This document shows, in pieces, positions 43,567-51,726 of a stretch of DNA of 53,593 bases. Position numbers and translations under genes: made by a program. The notes below the pieces were generated by a model. It did not search any database. It was not told the origin of the DNA and was given only the letters and a program-made list of their open reading frames with translations. This stretch comes from JAURFX01 sp038125265 (GTDB lineage Bacteria > Pseudomonadota > Gammaproteobacteria > Steroidobacterales > Rariloculaceae). Numbering within the stretch: the stretch's first letter is position 1; every line of letters starts with the position of its first letter. Location of the stretch: contig JAYPDM010000007.1 of NCBI GenBank assembly GCA_038125265.1, positions 1-53,593 on the forward strand. The letters run 5' to 3'.

Positions 43567-44259
43567 ATGGATAAAGTTTTTGCCTACTTTTTAAATTGTC
43601 TTACTAAGAACTACCGAAATTTTGAGGGGTGTGCTTCAAGGGCAGAATACTGGTCTTACTTATTTATTTGGTTATTGATTGCCATCCCAGTTTTTTTAGT
43701 GAGCAAACCTCTTTATATCATCTGGGAATTAGCAACCTTCTTTCCTGGGCTGTCTGTAGGTGTGAGGCGAATGCATGACGTTAATCAAAGCGGTTGGATG
43801 CTGCTCTTATGCCTAGTCCCTGTCATAGGTTGGCTCATCGTTCTCGTCTTTCTTTTGCTTCCTTCCTCTAAAAATAAGTACAATACAATCATGGAGAAAC
43901 ATATCAATGTTGTGGGTGAAGTGGTTCATAGGCCCTGGGGATCTTACCAGTCACTTGAGGAATCCCCTGGCTTTCAGGTAAAAAAAATTATTGTAAAGCC
44001 AGGGCAAAAACTTAGCCTCCAATATCATCATCAAAGAGCAGAGCATTGGGTTATCGTGGCTGGCATTGCTGATGTCCAAATTCACGAGGAGATACATCGG
44101 GGGAAAGTAGGTGACACCTTTTTTATACCCCTCGAGGCGAAACATCGTCTTTCAAATCCTGGTGACAGTGACCTTACCATCATCGAGGTCCAACAAGGGG
44201 AATACTTGGGCGAAGATGATATCGTTCGCCTTGAAGATAATTACGGTAGAGCTGATTAA
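43567..44259 (+). CDS. DUF805 membrane domain fused to mannose-6-phosphate isomerase-type cupin
   Basis: 230 residues from ATG 43567, one base after the xthA stop; an upstream in-frame TTG (43555) is less likely. Residues 1-105 are DUF805: YFLNCLTKNYRNFEGCASRAEYW, several membrane helices, VGVRRMHDVNQSGWMLLL and LLLPSSKNKYN. From about 109 a cupin begins, MEKHINVVGEVVHRPWGSYQ. Residues up to 230 match the C-terminal domain of GMP-PMI enzymes: KPGQKLSLQYHHQRAEHWVIVAG, IPLEAKHRLSNPG and GEYLGEDDIVRLEDNYGR. There is no stop codon between them. Its role may be sugar-phosphate related, but is unproven. A separate start at the internal ATG is possible. Confidence 0.82.
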   Translation: MDKVFAYFLNCLTKNYRNFEGCASRAEYWSYLFIWLLIAIPVFLVSKPLYIIWELATFFPGLSVGVRRMHDVNQSGWMLLLCLVPVIGWLIVLVFLLLPSSKNKYNTIMEKHINVVGEVVHRPWGSYQSLEESPGFQVKKIIVKPGQKLSLQYHHQRAEHWVIVAGIADVQIHEEIHRGKVGDTFFIPLEAKHRLSNPGDSDLTIIEVQQGEYLGEDDIVRLEDNYGRAD

Positions 44260-45014
44260 CTAATCAGTGCTGCGATACAAGCTACGATTGTCATATAAAA
44301 TAAAAATGTCTTGATGCTACTTGGCGAGGCCTTGACTGCCAGCTTAACGCCAATTTGTGCACCGATTATATATCCAACAGACAGCACAAGACCAATGAGC
44401 CAATTAATTAAGTCATACCAGATAAAAACAGCCAAAGACATAAATGTGAACCCAAGCATGCATAAGTGCTTCAATGCATTAGTTTTTAAGATGTCGTATC
44501 TAAGGTTGCCCGCAATAGCACCGATGAGCAAAAAACCTACCCCCGCCTGAACGAGCCCCCCATAAAATCCAACAAAAAAGAGGACTGGCCAAGCCAATGG
44601 AGTATTTCGCATCTTCTTTATGGGCGTTCCTTCCGGAGGTACGACAGTTTGTGGCTTAAAGTAAGTGATACAGGCCATTAAAATCATAGCCCCCAGAATG
44701 ACAAATTTTACATACTGAGTATTAATATTCGCTATTGCAGAGGCACCAGCGAGGCCACCTATGATAATGGGGATAAGTATGAGCCCCAAATCGCTGGTAT
44801 CAAACTTTCCGTAGTGCTTAAATCCTGCCAGAGCTGAACTTGATTGTGCAATGATGCCGACACGATTCGTTGCATTAGCAATCTCTGCGGGTAACCCAAA
44901 CAATATAAGTGCTGGAACCACTAAATTAGAGCCTGCACCCGCAATCGTGTTAATAGCACCTGCGATGAGTGCTAAAAATGCAATTCCAAACATTGACAGC
45001 AAATTAAAATCCAT
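44256..45014 (-). CDS. TSUP (TauE/SafE) family permease
   Basis: A 252-residue membrane protein with about 7-8 helices. The TauE/SafE pattern is present: an N-terminal repeat GAINTIAGAGSNLVVPALILFGLPAEIANATNRV, and a second repeat FFVGFYGGLVQAGVGFLLI with TNALKHLCMLGF. TSUP proteins export sulfite, sulfoacetate and related organosulfur anions; the substrate here is unknown. It starts in a TAATG overlap with the DUF4174 gene and is the last gene of the umuD-headed unit. Its TAA stop overlaps the convergent cupin stop in the palindrome TTAA. Confidence 0.87.
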   Translation of the reverse strand: MDFNLLSMFGIAFLALIAGAINTIAGAGSNLVVPALILFGLPAEIANATNRVGIIAQSSSALAGFKHYGKFDTSDLGLILIPIIIGGLAGASAIANINTQYVKFVILGAMILMACITYFKPQTVVPPEGTPIKKMRNTPLAWPVLFFVGFYGGLVQAGVGFLLIGAIAGNLRYDILKTNALKHLCMLGFTFMSLAVFIWYDLINWLIGLVLSVGYIIGAQIGVKLAVKASPSSIKTFLFYMTIVACIAALIS

Positions 45015-45406
45015 TACGTCTCACACTCACTTTGTCTTAAAAGCTCAGACCTTCGCATGGGCATAGCATCAATTCGATCAAAAAGCCTGTCAAGAATACT
45101 GGTATCCTGAGAGTAATCCTTGATACCGCCATCAAGACCAATCAGCCAAATCCCCTCCTCATCTAATGGCCAAGCATTTAAGTTTTCATGCATGCCATTA
45201 ATATACTCAACTACCAGTATTCTGCGCTCTCTCATCTCACAAGCAAAATCTAAATTAAAAGCAACGATATCATGCATCATGTCACCTCTCTGTCCGTCAT
45301 GGTTAATGACCAACAATCGGTATTGCCACTTAAAGTCCTCGAGATTTTGAGCCTTAACCCATAAAGGACTCAGCATTAATAGAATCAATAAAAGCCTATA
45401 CCTCAT
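45014..45406 (-). CDS. DUF4174 family secreted protein
   Basis: 130 residues from ATG 45406 (MRYRLLLILLMLSPLWVKAQN). A longer frame to 45478 is rejected, because this ATG begins a clear signal peptide that ends near KAQ. The mature part begins LEDFKWQYRLLVI and contains DFACEMRERRILVVE and GIWLIGLDGGIKD. This is the DUF4174 pattern, a thioredoxin-like periplasmic fold of unknown function. It overlaps elaA by 11 bp and the TSUP gene by 1 bp. A link to stress in the same operon is inference. Confidence 0.75.
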   Translation of the reverse strand: MRYRLLLILLMLSPLWVKAQNLEDFKWQYRLLVINHDGQRGDMMHDIVAFNLDFACEMRERRILVVEYINGMHENLNAWPLDEEGIWLIGLDGGIKDYSQDTSILDRLFDRIDAMPMRRSELLRQSECET

Positions 45407-45854
45407 AATGCATTTCGATATGATCAATATTATCCTCAAGATAAATCTCACCCACAGCGATGAACCCAAGGTTCTCATAGAAGCCCTTCAATCGAAACTG
45501 AGCCGATATAATAATTTTTTTTGCCTTGAATTGTTTCAAGGCATAGTCCATCGACTCCCTCATTAACGCTACTCCCAAGCCCTTAGATCGGTGACTGATC
45601 GGAACAACCACCCTACCGATGGAGGGATGCTCGTATTTGACCTTTTCGGGAAATGCTCTGAGGTAGCCAACCAGATCATTCCCCTCAAAACAAAGTAAAT
45701 GCATGGCTGACTGATCTGTATTGTCGGCATCTATGTATGGGCAGTCTTGCTCTAAAATAAAGACCTCCTGCCTCAGTCTTAAAAGTTGATAGAGCTCCTC
45801 CTTGCTGAGCTCATTAAAACTTTTCCAGTGGACTTGATACCCTTTAATCATCAT
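45396..45854 (-). CDS. elaA: GNAT-family N-acetyltransferase, ElaA-like
   Basis: 152 residues from ATG 45854. ElaA signatures are visible: LYQLLRLRQEVFILEQDCPYIDADNTD near the N terminus, LVGYLRAFPE, and the acetyl-CoA pocket GRVVVPISHRSKGLGVALMRESM. ISAQFRLKGFYENLGF near the C terminus matches the family. The natural acceptor of ElaA is not known. It starts 11 nt after the glycosylase stop and is followed by DUF4174 in an overlap, so it belongs to the umuDC unit. Confidence 0.86.
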   Translation of the reverse strand: MMIKGYQVHWKSFNELSKEELYQLLRLRQEVFILEQDCPYIDADNTDQSAMHLLCFEGNDLVGYLRAFPEKVKYEHPSIGRVVVPISHRSKGLGVALMRESMDYALKQFKAKKIIISAQFRLKGFYENLGFIAVGEIYLEDNIDHIEMHYEV

Positions 45855-45865
45855 CAAACCTTATA

Positions 45866-46477
45866 TTAACCATCATGATCCAACCACAGGTACCAACTGG
45901 CAACTGACCTGTAGGGTCGCCATTTATGTGTAATCTTATCAATTTCTTTGATCGAGAGCGTTTTATTCTTATAAAGCTTTTTTACGGATTGGATTAAACC
46001 ATAATCGGTATTGGAAAATACATCGAGACGATGCAATCCAAACATCAAGAACATCTCTGCAGTCCATGGACCAATGCCCTTGAGTCTTGTGAGATTCTCC
46101 ATCACCTCGTCATCACTCTGTTTAGAAAATTGGTTCATCTTAATTTCTTGGTCACGCATCGCCACAACAATCCCTTTTAGGTATGTTATCTTCTGTCCCG
46201 AGAGCCCCTCTCTTTTATCGGGATGATTTTCAAGTCCTAATATCTTTTCTTCCAAGGCCTTTAGGGTTTTAGTGTTCTTTTTAAAATTATTCCAAATTTT
46301 TTGAGCAGCACTGTTAGATACCTGTTGGCCAATGATGATCTCAACAAGACAGCTCAATAATCGATATTGTGAAATCTTTGGCTCCTCAAAGAATGGACAA
46401 CTCACACCCGCTTTTAATACCTTCGCTAACTTTGGATCCTGCTCCAATAGATAGGCTTTGACCTCGGCTTCTTTCAT
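45866..46477 (-). CDS. DNA-3-methyladenine glycosylase II-type protein (HhH-GPD)
   Basis: A 203-residue HhH-GPD glycosylase, AlkA/MagIII-like. LVEIIIGQQVSNSAAQKIWNNF is the conserved substrate-entry helix. LTRLKGIGPWTAEMFLMFGL is the helix-hairpin-helix, and VFSNTDYGL carries the expected catalytic Asp. It removes alkylated bases such as 3-methyladenine. It lacks the N-terminal TBP-like domain of E. coli AlkA (282 residues), so it is the short form. It starts 14 nt after the umuC stop and would be read from the LexA-controlled umuD promoter. Confidence 0.88.
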   Translation of the reverse strand: MKEAEVKAYLLEQDPKLAKVLKAGVSCPFFEEPKISQYRLLSCLVEIIIGQQVSNSAAQKIWNNFKKNTKTLKALEEKILGLENHPDKREGLSGQKITYLKGIVVAMRDQEIKMNQFSKQSDDEVMENLTRLKGIGPWTAEMFLMFGLHRLDVFSNTDYGLIQSVKKLYKNKTLSIKEIDKITHKWRPYRSVASWYLWLDHDG

Positions 46478-46491
46478 AGCCCATCATATTA

Positions 46492-47742
46492 CTATGAAAC
46501 CGTGGGCAGCTCCTCCCAGCATGTTGTATATCTCTGTGATACTTGCTGTTGATTTCTTGGATAGCTAAAGGTGCCATGCTGTGAGGCGAAAAAAAGTCGA
46601 GCTCCCTTTTGGTTCATCTGATCGATTGACTGCATAAGCTTGGATGCATGCGTATCTTGGGCTAAGAACAGGTCCCCCTGTACGCTCGAGGCCAAGGTAC
46701 AGTCATCCAGGATGACACCTAACTTGCTGTACCGATAGCCCTTACGAAATATTTTATTGAGCATGCCATTGGCTGTTCTTAGCATGAGCCTTGAGTCATT
46801 CGTTGGAACAGGAAAGGTCTGCTGATCGGTAATGCATGCCTGTCTGTGATTCGAAAAACGATTAGTCCTGATAAAGATACTCATGCGCTGGCAGTGCTGA
46901 TATTCGGATCTAAGCTTTTCAGCGGCGCGCGCGACAAAATTACTCAGCGGCATTCTTGCATCCTCGACTCTTGTAATCGGTGATCTAAGGCTCCTGCTGA
47001 CAATAATTTGCTTTCTGGGTGAGAGTGACTCCTCAAGCCCAATACACGACTCGCCATTAAGCTCCCGAATCATGCGCTCAATGACCACGCTAAAACGCTT
47101 TCGCATGGTTGCAATATTGCTGTTCGCTAATGCATAAGCATTATCAATGCCCATGCCATGCAGATGACGACTCATGCGGCTTCCTATGCCCCAGATCTCT
47201 CTAATAGGCGTCGACCTAAGCATATCGATCCTATTATGGCTATCAATAATCATGACCTTTGACTGTATGCCTCGCCTTTTGATTTGATAGGCCGCAACCT
47301 TAGCAAGTGTCTTGGTAGGACCGATGGCTATCCTTACCGGTATGCCCACCCATTGTTTTGTCACACTTCTTATGTAGCAACCAAATTCATAAAGATCGTA
47401 ATGAGAGGCGAGGTCGGTCATATCTAAAAAAGCCTCATCGATGCTGTAGCATTCCATTTTCGGACAAAGCGATCTGAGGATGCTCATCACTCTGTTCGAC
47501 ATATCACCATAAAAAGCATAGTTTGAGGAAAAAACAATGCCCCCTTTTTTCAAATAGTCTTCTCTAATCTTGAACCAAGGAATGCCCATAGCCACGCCGA
47601 GTTGCTTGGCTTCGATGCTCCTTGCAATCACGCAGCCATCATTATTAGATAGAACAACAACCGGCTTACCCTTAAGGTCAGGCCTAAATACCGTCTCACA
47701 AGAAGCATAAAAGCTCTCACAGTCGACAAGCGCAATGGTCAT
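46492..47742 (-). CDS. umuC: Error-prone DNA polymerase V catalytic subunit UmuC
   Basis: A 416-residue Y-family polymerase. Active-site motifs are IALVDCESFYASCETVF at the N terminus, VVLSNNDGCVIARS, and YSIDEAFLDM with the catalytic Asp-Glu pair. IRIAIGPTKTLAKVAAYQIKR, IREIWGIGSRMSRHL (helix-hairpin-helix) and the C-terminal UmuC domain (about 290-416) follow. With UmuD' it bypasses lesions during the SOS response. It overlaps umuD in ATGA. Length is normal (E. coli 422). Confidence 0.96.
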   Translation of the reverse strand: MTIALVDCESFYASCETVFRPDLKGKPVVVLSNNDGCVIARSIEAKQLGVAMGIPWFKIREDYLKKGGIVFSSNYAFYGDMSNRVMSILRSLCPKMECYSIDEAFLDMTDLASHYDLYEFGCYIRSVTKQWVGIPVRIAIGPTKTLAKVAAYQIKRRGIQSKVMIIDSHNRIDMLRSTPIREIWGIGSRMSRHLHGMGIDNAYALANSNIATMRKRFSVVIERMIRELNGESCIGLEESLSPRKQIIVSRSLRSPITRVEDARMPLSNFVARAAEKLRSEYQHCQRMSIFIRTNRFSNHRQACITDQQTFPVPTNDSRLMLRTANGMLNKIFRKGYRYSKLGVILDDCTLASSVQGDLFLAQDTHASKLMQSIDQMNQKGARLFFASQHGTFSYPRNQQQVSQRYTTCWEELPTVS

Positions 47743-48122
47743 TTAAACTGATTAATGACAGCGGTGACCTTGCCCATCAGCTCAACATCGGCACAATCAC
47801 TGATCATAATCGGTGGGTAATCAGGGTGCTCTGACTGTAATGCCGCCTGGGGTCTGAGCAGCAGTCGCTTGCATACAATATCGCCATCAATCGAGGCGAT
47901 CACAATATCACCGTGTATCGGGGTCATGCTTCGATCAACAACCAGTACCGCGCCATCGGCAATGCAGGCACCGATCATAGAAACGCCTTTAGCGCGCAGT
48001 AGAAAAGTGGCGGTACGGTTTTTTATGAGATGCTCGTTCAGGTCGATCGGATTCTCCATATAATCACTCGCTGGACTAGGAAATCCAACATAAGCCGGAC
48101 CCAAATAGAAAGGCAACAACAT
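47739..48122 (-). CDS. umuD: DNA polymerase V accessory protein UmuD
   Basis: A 127-residue S24 self-cleaving serine protease-like protein. The catalytic Ser is S48 in AKGVSMIGA and the Lys is K85 in DIVCKRL. GFPSPASDYMENPIDLNEHLI matches UmuD. The cleavage-site region is VGFPSP (V12-G13), where E. coli has CGFPSP (C24-G25), and only 12 residues precede it instead of 24. RecA-stimulated cleavage gives UmuD'. Whether cleavage occurs here, or whether the protein is born almost in the UmuD' form, is open. It is controlled by the LexA box just upstream. Confidence 0.93.
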   Translation of the reverse strand: MLLPFYLGPAYVGFPSPASDYMENPIDLNEHLIKNRTATFLLRAKGVSMIGACIADGAVLVVDRSMTPIHGDIVIASIDGDIVCKRLLLRPQAALQSEHPDYPPIMISDCADVELMGKVTAVINQFK

Positions 48123-48158
48123 AAAGCAGTCTCAAAGTTAAAAGAAAATTAAGAAGTA

Positions 48159-48174
48159 CTGTAAATATATACAG
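48159..48174 (-). promoter_or_regulatory. LexA box (SOS operator) upstream of umuD
   Basis: The 16-mer CTGTAAATATATACAG has the CTG-N10-CAG form of the gammaproteobacterial LexA operator, with CTGT/ACAG arms and an AT-rich core. It lies 37 bp upstream of the umuD ATG, in the spacer shared with the divergent TonB-dependent receptor, where it is over 100 bp from that start. Confidence 0.9.
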
Positions 48175-48288
48175 TATTTTTTATATTATGGGATGATCCT
48201 TAAGGTGTAAAGCAATTTTATGAAAAGCTGTCCATTTTATGGGTTTTAGCGTTAAAATCAGAGGTTCAACAATTTAGTAGGGGGAAGA

Positions 48289-50931
48289 ATGTCTATCATT
48301 CAACGTACTTTTAGTTATACCAAGGCCCTTTTTGCTTCGGTGCTTATCCTTTTCGGTGTCAGCAGTGTGGGCGCTCAGGAGCTTGAAGAAATTATTGTAA
48401 CCGCCCAAAAGCGTGAGGAAAACTTACAGGATGTGCCTGTCGCGGTTTCTGCGTATACCGGTGATTACATGACAGAAAACTCGGTCAAAGATGTATTTGA
48501 GTTAATGACCAGCGTGCCTAGCTTGATTGTGGGCGCCAACCAAAGCTCAAGCACCGGTAACTTCTCTATTAGAGGGGTAGGAACCAGCGCCCAGAACTGG
48601 GGGTTAGAATCATCCGTTGGGCTTTACGTTGATGGCATCTATCGTGCCAGACAGAGCTCAATGATTAATCAGTTGGTTGATGTCGAGGCTGTTGAGGTCC
48701 TACGCGGACCTCAGGGTACATTGTTTGGTAAAAACTCAGCTTCAGGTGCTGTCTTACTTAGAACCGTTGCACCTTCCCACGAACAAGATGGCTTTCTTGA
48801 GGTCAGCTTTGGCGAATACGACCTCATGAACTTATCAGGCGCCTTTAACGTGAGCCTCTCAGATAATGTCGCCGCACGTACCACTATCTTCTCAAGCCAA
48901 AGAGATGGCTTTGTGGATGTTGTCAACCTTGATGCAACCATGAATGATAGAAACAGAAGAGGGATGAGGCAGCAATTTCTCTATACCCCAAGTGATACGT
49001 TAACGATTCGCTTGATTGCCGATTATTCAACGCTCGATGAAGTGTGTTGTGCAGCGCTTGCCCACAAGGATGCGCTTTACGCATCCGGCAGGGTTGACCC
49101 AGATACCGGCGGCCCCGTATACGGCGTCGATGCTATTCTGACTCAGCTTGGAGGCACTACCTATCTAACCGGCAGCGCCGAAAACAGACAGGTTTCATTA
49201 AACGCATTGCCTGACTCATCTGCGACAGACTCAGGCGTTTCTGTTGAAATCACAAAAGACTTTGCGAATTCAACCTTTACCTCGATCACCGCACTTAGAA
49301 ATTTTGATGTTAATGACTTTACCGATACGGATTTTACAAATGTTGACTTAGGTCAACGTGTCTCATCATCTGAGCAATCTGCGTTGACACAAGAATTTAG
49401 GATTGCCAGCAATGGAGACGGAGACATCCAATATCAGCTGGGTGCATTCTTCTTCTCGCAGGATCTGAGCAGTATGGAAGACCTCACATTAGGCTCCATG
49501 CTTAATAACTACGCCATTGGCGTATCACCTGATGTTCTTGGAGCGCTATTGGATACCCTATCCCCTACACTTATAGGGTTTATCAATGGCGCCTACGGAA
49601 CCAATTTTGGATACACACTGGGCGCGCCGATTGCAGCGGGCAATGTTATTCAAGATCGTGGTGAACAGTCACAAACTTCCTCAGCCGTCTTCGGTGAGGT
49701 CGACTTTGCAATTTCAGACTCTCTAACTTTAAATGCGGGTATTCGCTTTACCTCTGAAAATAAAGATCTAAGCAGTACGTTCTCAGAGAGCCTCCCCACA
49801 CCGGGTGCGGCTGATGTTAATTTAGCTGCTATCACTGCAGCTTTAGGGATCACCGGTAACCAAGCCTTAGCTTATGGCTATCAGGTCTGCATGGCACAAG
49901 CCACTCCTGTTATGGGGGCTGCAGCTGCTGCCGCTTATTGCGGAACGACTTATGCCTTTGATCCTACGTTAGCTGGTATGAACGCTGCTCCTTACCTGCC
50001 TGCGCTTCAGGTACTTTATACCTCTGGTTGGGCTAACTGCTCATTGAGTGCAAGATTATGTCCACGTGCTGGAATTAATGAGGAAGTTGACGAGAGCAGA
50101 GTCACAGGTAACATTGGACTGTCATTCACTCCAAACGACAATACCTTGATCTATGTCTCTCATGGAACCGGATTTAAATCAGGGGGTACGAATACCGACA
50201 GAATTGGTGTGGGCTTCAATCCAGTCTTTGGGCCTGAAGATACTACGACCACTGAGCTCGGTATTAAACGTGACTTCCCAGAGTCAGGTTTGAGGGTTAA
50301 CCTCGCGCTCTACGATATGCAGGTTGAGAACCTACAAACCAATACCTTTACCGGCACGGCCTTTAACTTACAAAACGCGGGTGAAGTCAGTGTGAGCGGC
50401 GTCGAGGCAGAAGTTTTCTTCTTCCCTTCTGATACCACAAGTATCGCCCTGGCATACACATCAACCGATGCCACCTTTGAAAACTTTGAAAGCGGTAACT
50501 GCCAGATCTCAAACATCTTCCATACCGGAGATGCGACCGAGGCAGCACAATACCTAACCCAAGGTTTCTGTAACAGATCAGGCGACCGGGTCAGCAATGT
50601 ATCCGATCAGTGGTTCTCAGTTAATGCTGCTAAAACCTTTGAATTTAATAGTGGCTATTCACTGACCTTTGGAGCTCAGTACATTAGCTACTCAGACATG
50701 ATGATGCACAACAACAACGATCCATTTGCACTTCAGCCTGCAAAGGATATGGTTAACCTACGTGCAGTCTCAAGGATGCCCAATGGTATGGAAGTGGTAC
50801 TTTGGGCAAGAAACCTCAACGATACCTACCTCCACGGAACGGTTTTTGATACACCGCTTCAAGACGGTAAGATGGGACATTATCCTATGGAACCAAAAAC
50901 TTATGGAATTTCTATCCGCAGAAACTTCTAG
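48289..50931 (+). CDS. TonB-dependent outer-membrane receptor
   Basis: An 880-residue receptor. The signal peptide is residues 1 to about 30 (SSVGAQ|ELEE). A TonB-box-like EIIVTAQKREENLQDVPVAVS and the plug domain (to about 150, with VEVLRGPQGTLFGKNSASGAV) are followed by a beta-barrel ending in the aromatic C terminus SIRRNF. There is no STN signalling domain, so transcriptional self-signalling is not expected. The family imports siderophores, vitamins, glycans and other large nutrients; the ligand is unknown. A strong Shine-Dalgarno GGGGGA precedes the ATG. The gene is followed by an intrinsic terminator. By eye its codons look more GC-rich than those of neighbouring genes. Confidence 0.95.
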   Translation: MSIIQRTFSYTKALFASVLILFGVSSVGAQELEEIIVTAQKREENLQDVPVAVSAYTGDYMTENSVKDVFELMTSVPSLIVGANQSSSTGNFSIRGVGTSAQNWGLESSVGLYVDGIYRARQSSMINQLVDVEAVEVLRGPQGTLFGKNSASGAVLLRTVAPSHEQDGFLEVSFGEYDLMNLSGAFNVSLSDNVAARTTIFSSQRDGFVDVVNLDATMNDRNRRGMRQQFLYTPSDTLTIRLIADYSTLDEVCCAALAHKDALYASGRVDPDTGGPVYGVDAILTQLGGTTYLTGSAENRQVSLNALPDSSATDSGVSVEITKDFANSTFTSITALRNFDVNDFTDTDFTNVDLGQRVSSSEQSALTQEFRIASNGDGDIQYQLGAFFFSQDLSSMEDLTLGSMLNNYAIGVSPDVLGALLDTLSPTLIGFINGAYGTNFGYTLGAPIAAGNVIQDRGEQSQTSSAVFGEVDFAISDSLTLNAGIRFTSENKDLSSTFSESLPTPGAADVNLAAITAALGITGNQALAYGYQVCMAQATPVMGAAAAAAYCGTTYAFDPTLAGMNAAPYLPALQVLYTSGWANCSLSARLCPRAGINEEVDESRVTGNIGLSFTPNDNTLIYVSHGTGFKSGGTNTDRIGVGFNPVFGPEDTTTTELGIKRDFPESGLRVNLALYDMQVENLQTNTFTGTAFNLQNAGEVSVSGVEAEVFFFPSDTTSIALAYTSTDATFENFESGNCQISNIFHTGDATEAAQYLTQGFCNRSGDRVSNVSDQWFSVNAAKTFEFNSGYSLTFGAQYISYSDMMMHNNNDPFALQPAKDMVNLRAVSRMPNGMEVVLWARNLNDTYLHGTVFDTPLQDGKMGHYPMEPKTYGISIRRNF

Positions 50932-50951
50932 GATTTAAAGCATAAGAAAAT

Positions 50952-50981
50952 AAAAAACCGCGTCTCTGACGCGGTTTTTTT
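50952..50981 (+). terminator. Intrinsic terminator after the TonB-dependent receptor
   Basis: CCGCGTC (50958-50964), loop TCT, GACGCGG (50968-50974), then a run of seven T. The stem is a perfect 7-bp GC-rich hairpin extended by A/T pairs. It is the only textbook rho-independent terminator in the window. Confidence 0.93.
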
Positions 50982-51060
50982 ATGCCAATATTACGACAGG
51001 CATAAAAGTGTCATAAAAATTTTTAGCTGCATTTGTTACTATGCCCTTAAGGAGTTAGTT

Positions 51061-51432
51061 ATGAATGCAAAACCTTTTTTTTCAAAAAAATATTTAAACT
51101 TCCCATTCTTTTACAAGGGGGCACAAATACTGGTGCAAATGGGGATATGGAGCTCAAGGGAGATCGTCTGGATTAACGATGAGAAACTGCTCGACCGTAA
51201 GAGCTGGAATTTTACTAACAGCTTTGAAACTGAAATTGAGGGGAGCAAGATTAAGCTTACCTATGGCGCTGTATCAAAGAAGGGGATGTACTTTTGTCGT
51301 CTAGAGGCAGATGGTGAGCTCGTCGATGAGCACATACAAGGAGCAAATTGGTCAATTAATATACTCATCCTTCTAATCTTTGCACTAATGGGTGGGCTTT
51401 TTGGGTACTTTGTTTTAGGGCCCATACTTTAA
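51061..51432 (+). CDS. Hypothetical tail-anchored membrane protein
   Basis: A 123-residue protein I do not recognise. A soluble N-terminal region (about 1-95) is predicted beta-rich, with SREIVWINDEKLLDRKSWNF, TEIEGSKIKLTYG and CRLEADGELVDE. A single C-terminal membrane segment follows (about 99-121, INILILLIFALMGGLFGYFV). There is no signal peptide, so the soluble part should be cytoplasmic. A good Shine-Dalgarno AAGGAG lies 6 nt upstream of the ATG. Its TAA stop directly abuts the ATG of the next gene, an XRE-type regulator, so the two are probably made together. Confidence 0.7.
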   Translation: MNAKPFFSKKYLNFPFFYKGAQILVQMGIWSSREIVWINDEKLLDRKSWNFTNSFETEIEGSKIKLTYGAVSKKGMYFCRLEADGELVDEHIQGANWSINILILLIFALMGGLFGYFVLGPIL

Positions 51433-51717
51433 ATGCTTCTCGACCAAAATAAAATCAAAGCGCTTCGTGGGCAAAGGAGCTGGTCTCAGCAAAGGCTGGC
51501 TGATGCTGCTGGATTGAGCATTCGAACGATCCAAAGGCTCGAAAAAGAGGGTATTGCCTCGATGGAATCGACGCTGTCACTCATAGCTGTCTTTGAGTGT
51601 GAACTCGAGGAGATCCTCGCGAGCAAGCAATCAGAGGCCAACTATAGTAAGATTGCTTTTTATTTTTACTTGGCTATCGCATTATTCATTGGGCTCGTCA
51701 TAGGTCTATTAATTTAA
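51433..51717 (+). CDS. Membrane-tethered XRE-family (Cro/CI) regulator
   Basis: A 94-residue protein. Residues 5-61 form a helix-turn-helix of the Cro/CI type: KIKALRGQRSWSQQRLADAAGL, SIRTIQRLEKEG and the packing helix ESTLSLIAVFECELEEIL. A single membrane segment (about 72-93, IAFYFYLAIALFIGLVIGLL) ends the chain. The DNA-binding domain would therefore sit at the inner membrane. It starts immediately after the previous stop, and sppA begins 9 nt downstream. The target genes are unknown; autoregulation of this small cluster is a reasonable guess. Confidence 0.8.
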   Translation: MLLDQNKIKALRGQRSWSQQRLADAAGLSIRTIQRLEKEGIASMESTLSLIAVFECELEEILASKQSEANYSKIAFYFYLAIALFIGLVIGLLI

Positions 51718-51726
51718 GGAAATACA

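Noticed and set aside
48159..48174. LexA box also controlling the TonB-dependent receptor
   Set aside because: The operator is over 100 bp from the receptor start and fits the umuD promoter; no receptor promoter was found overlapping it.
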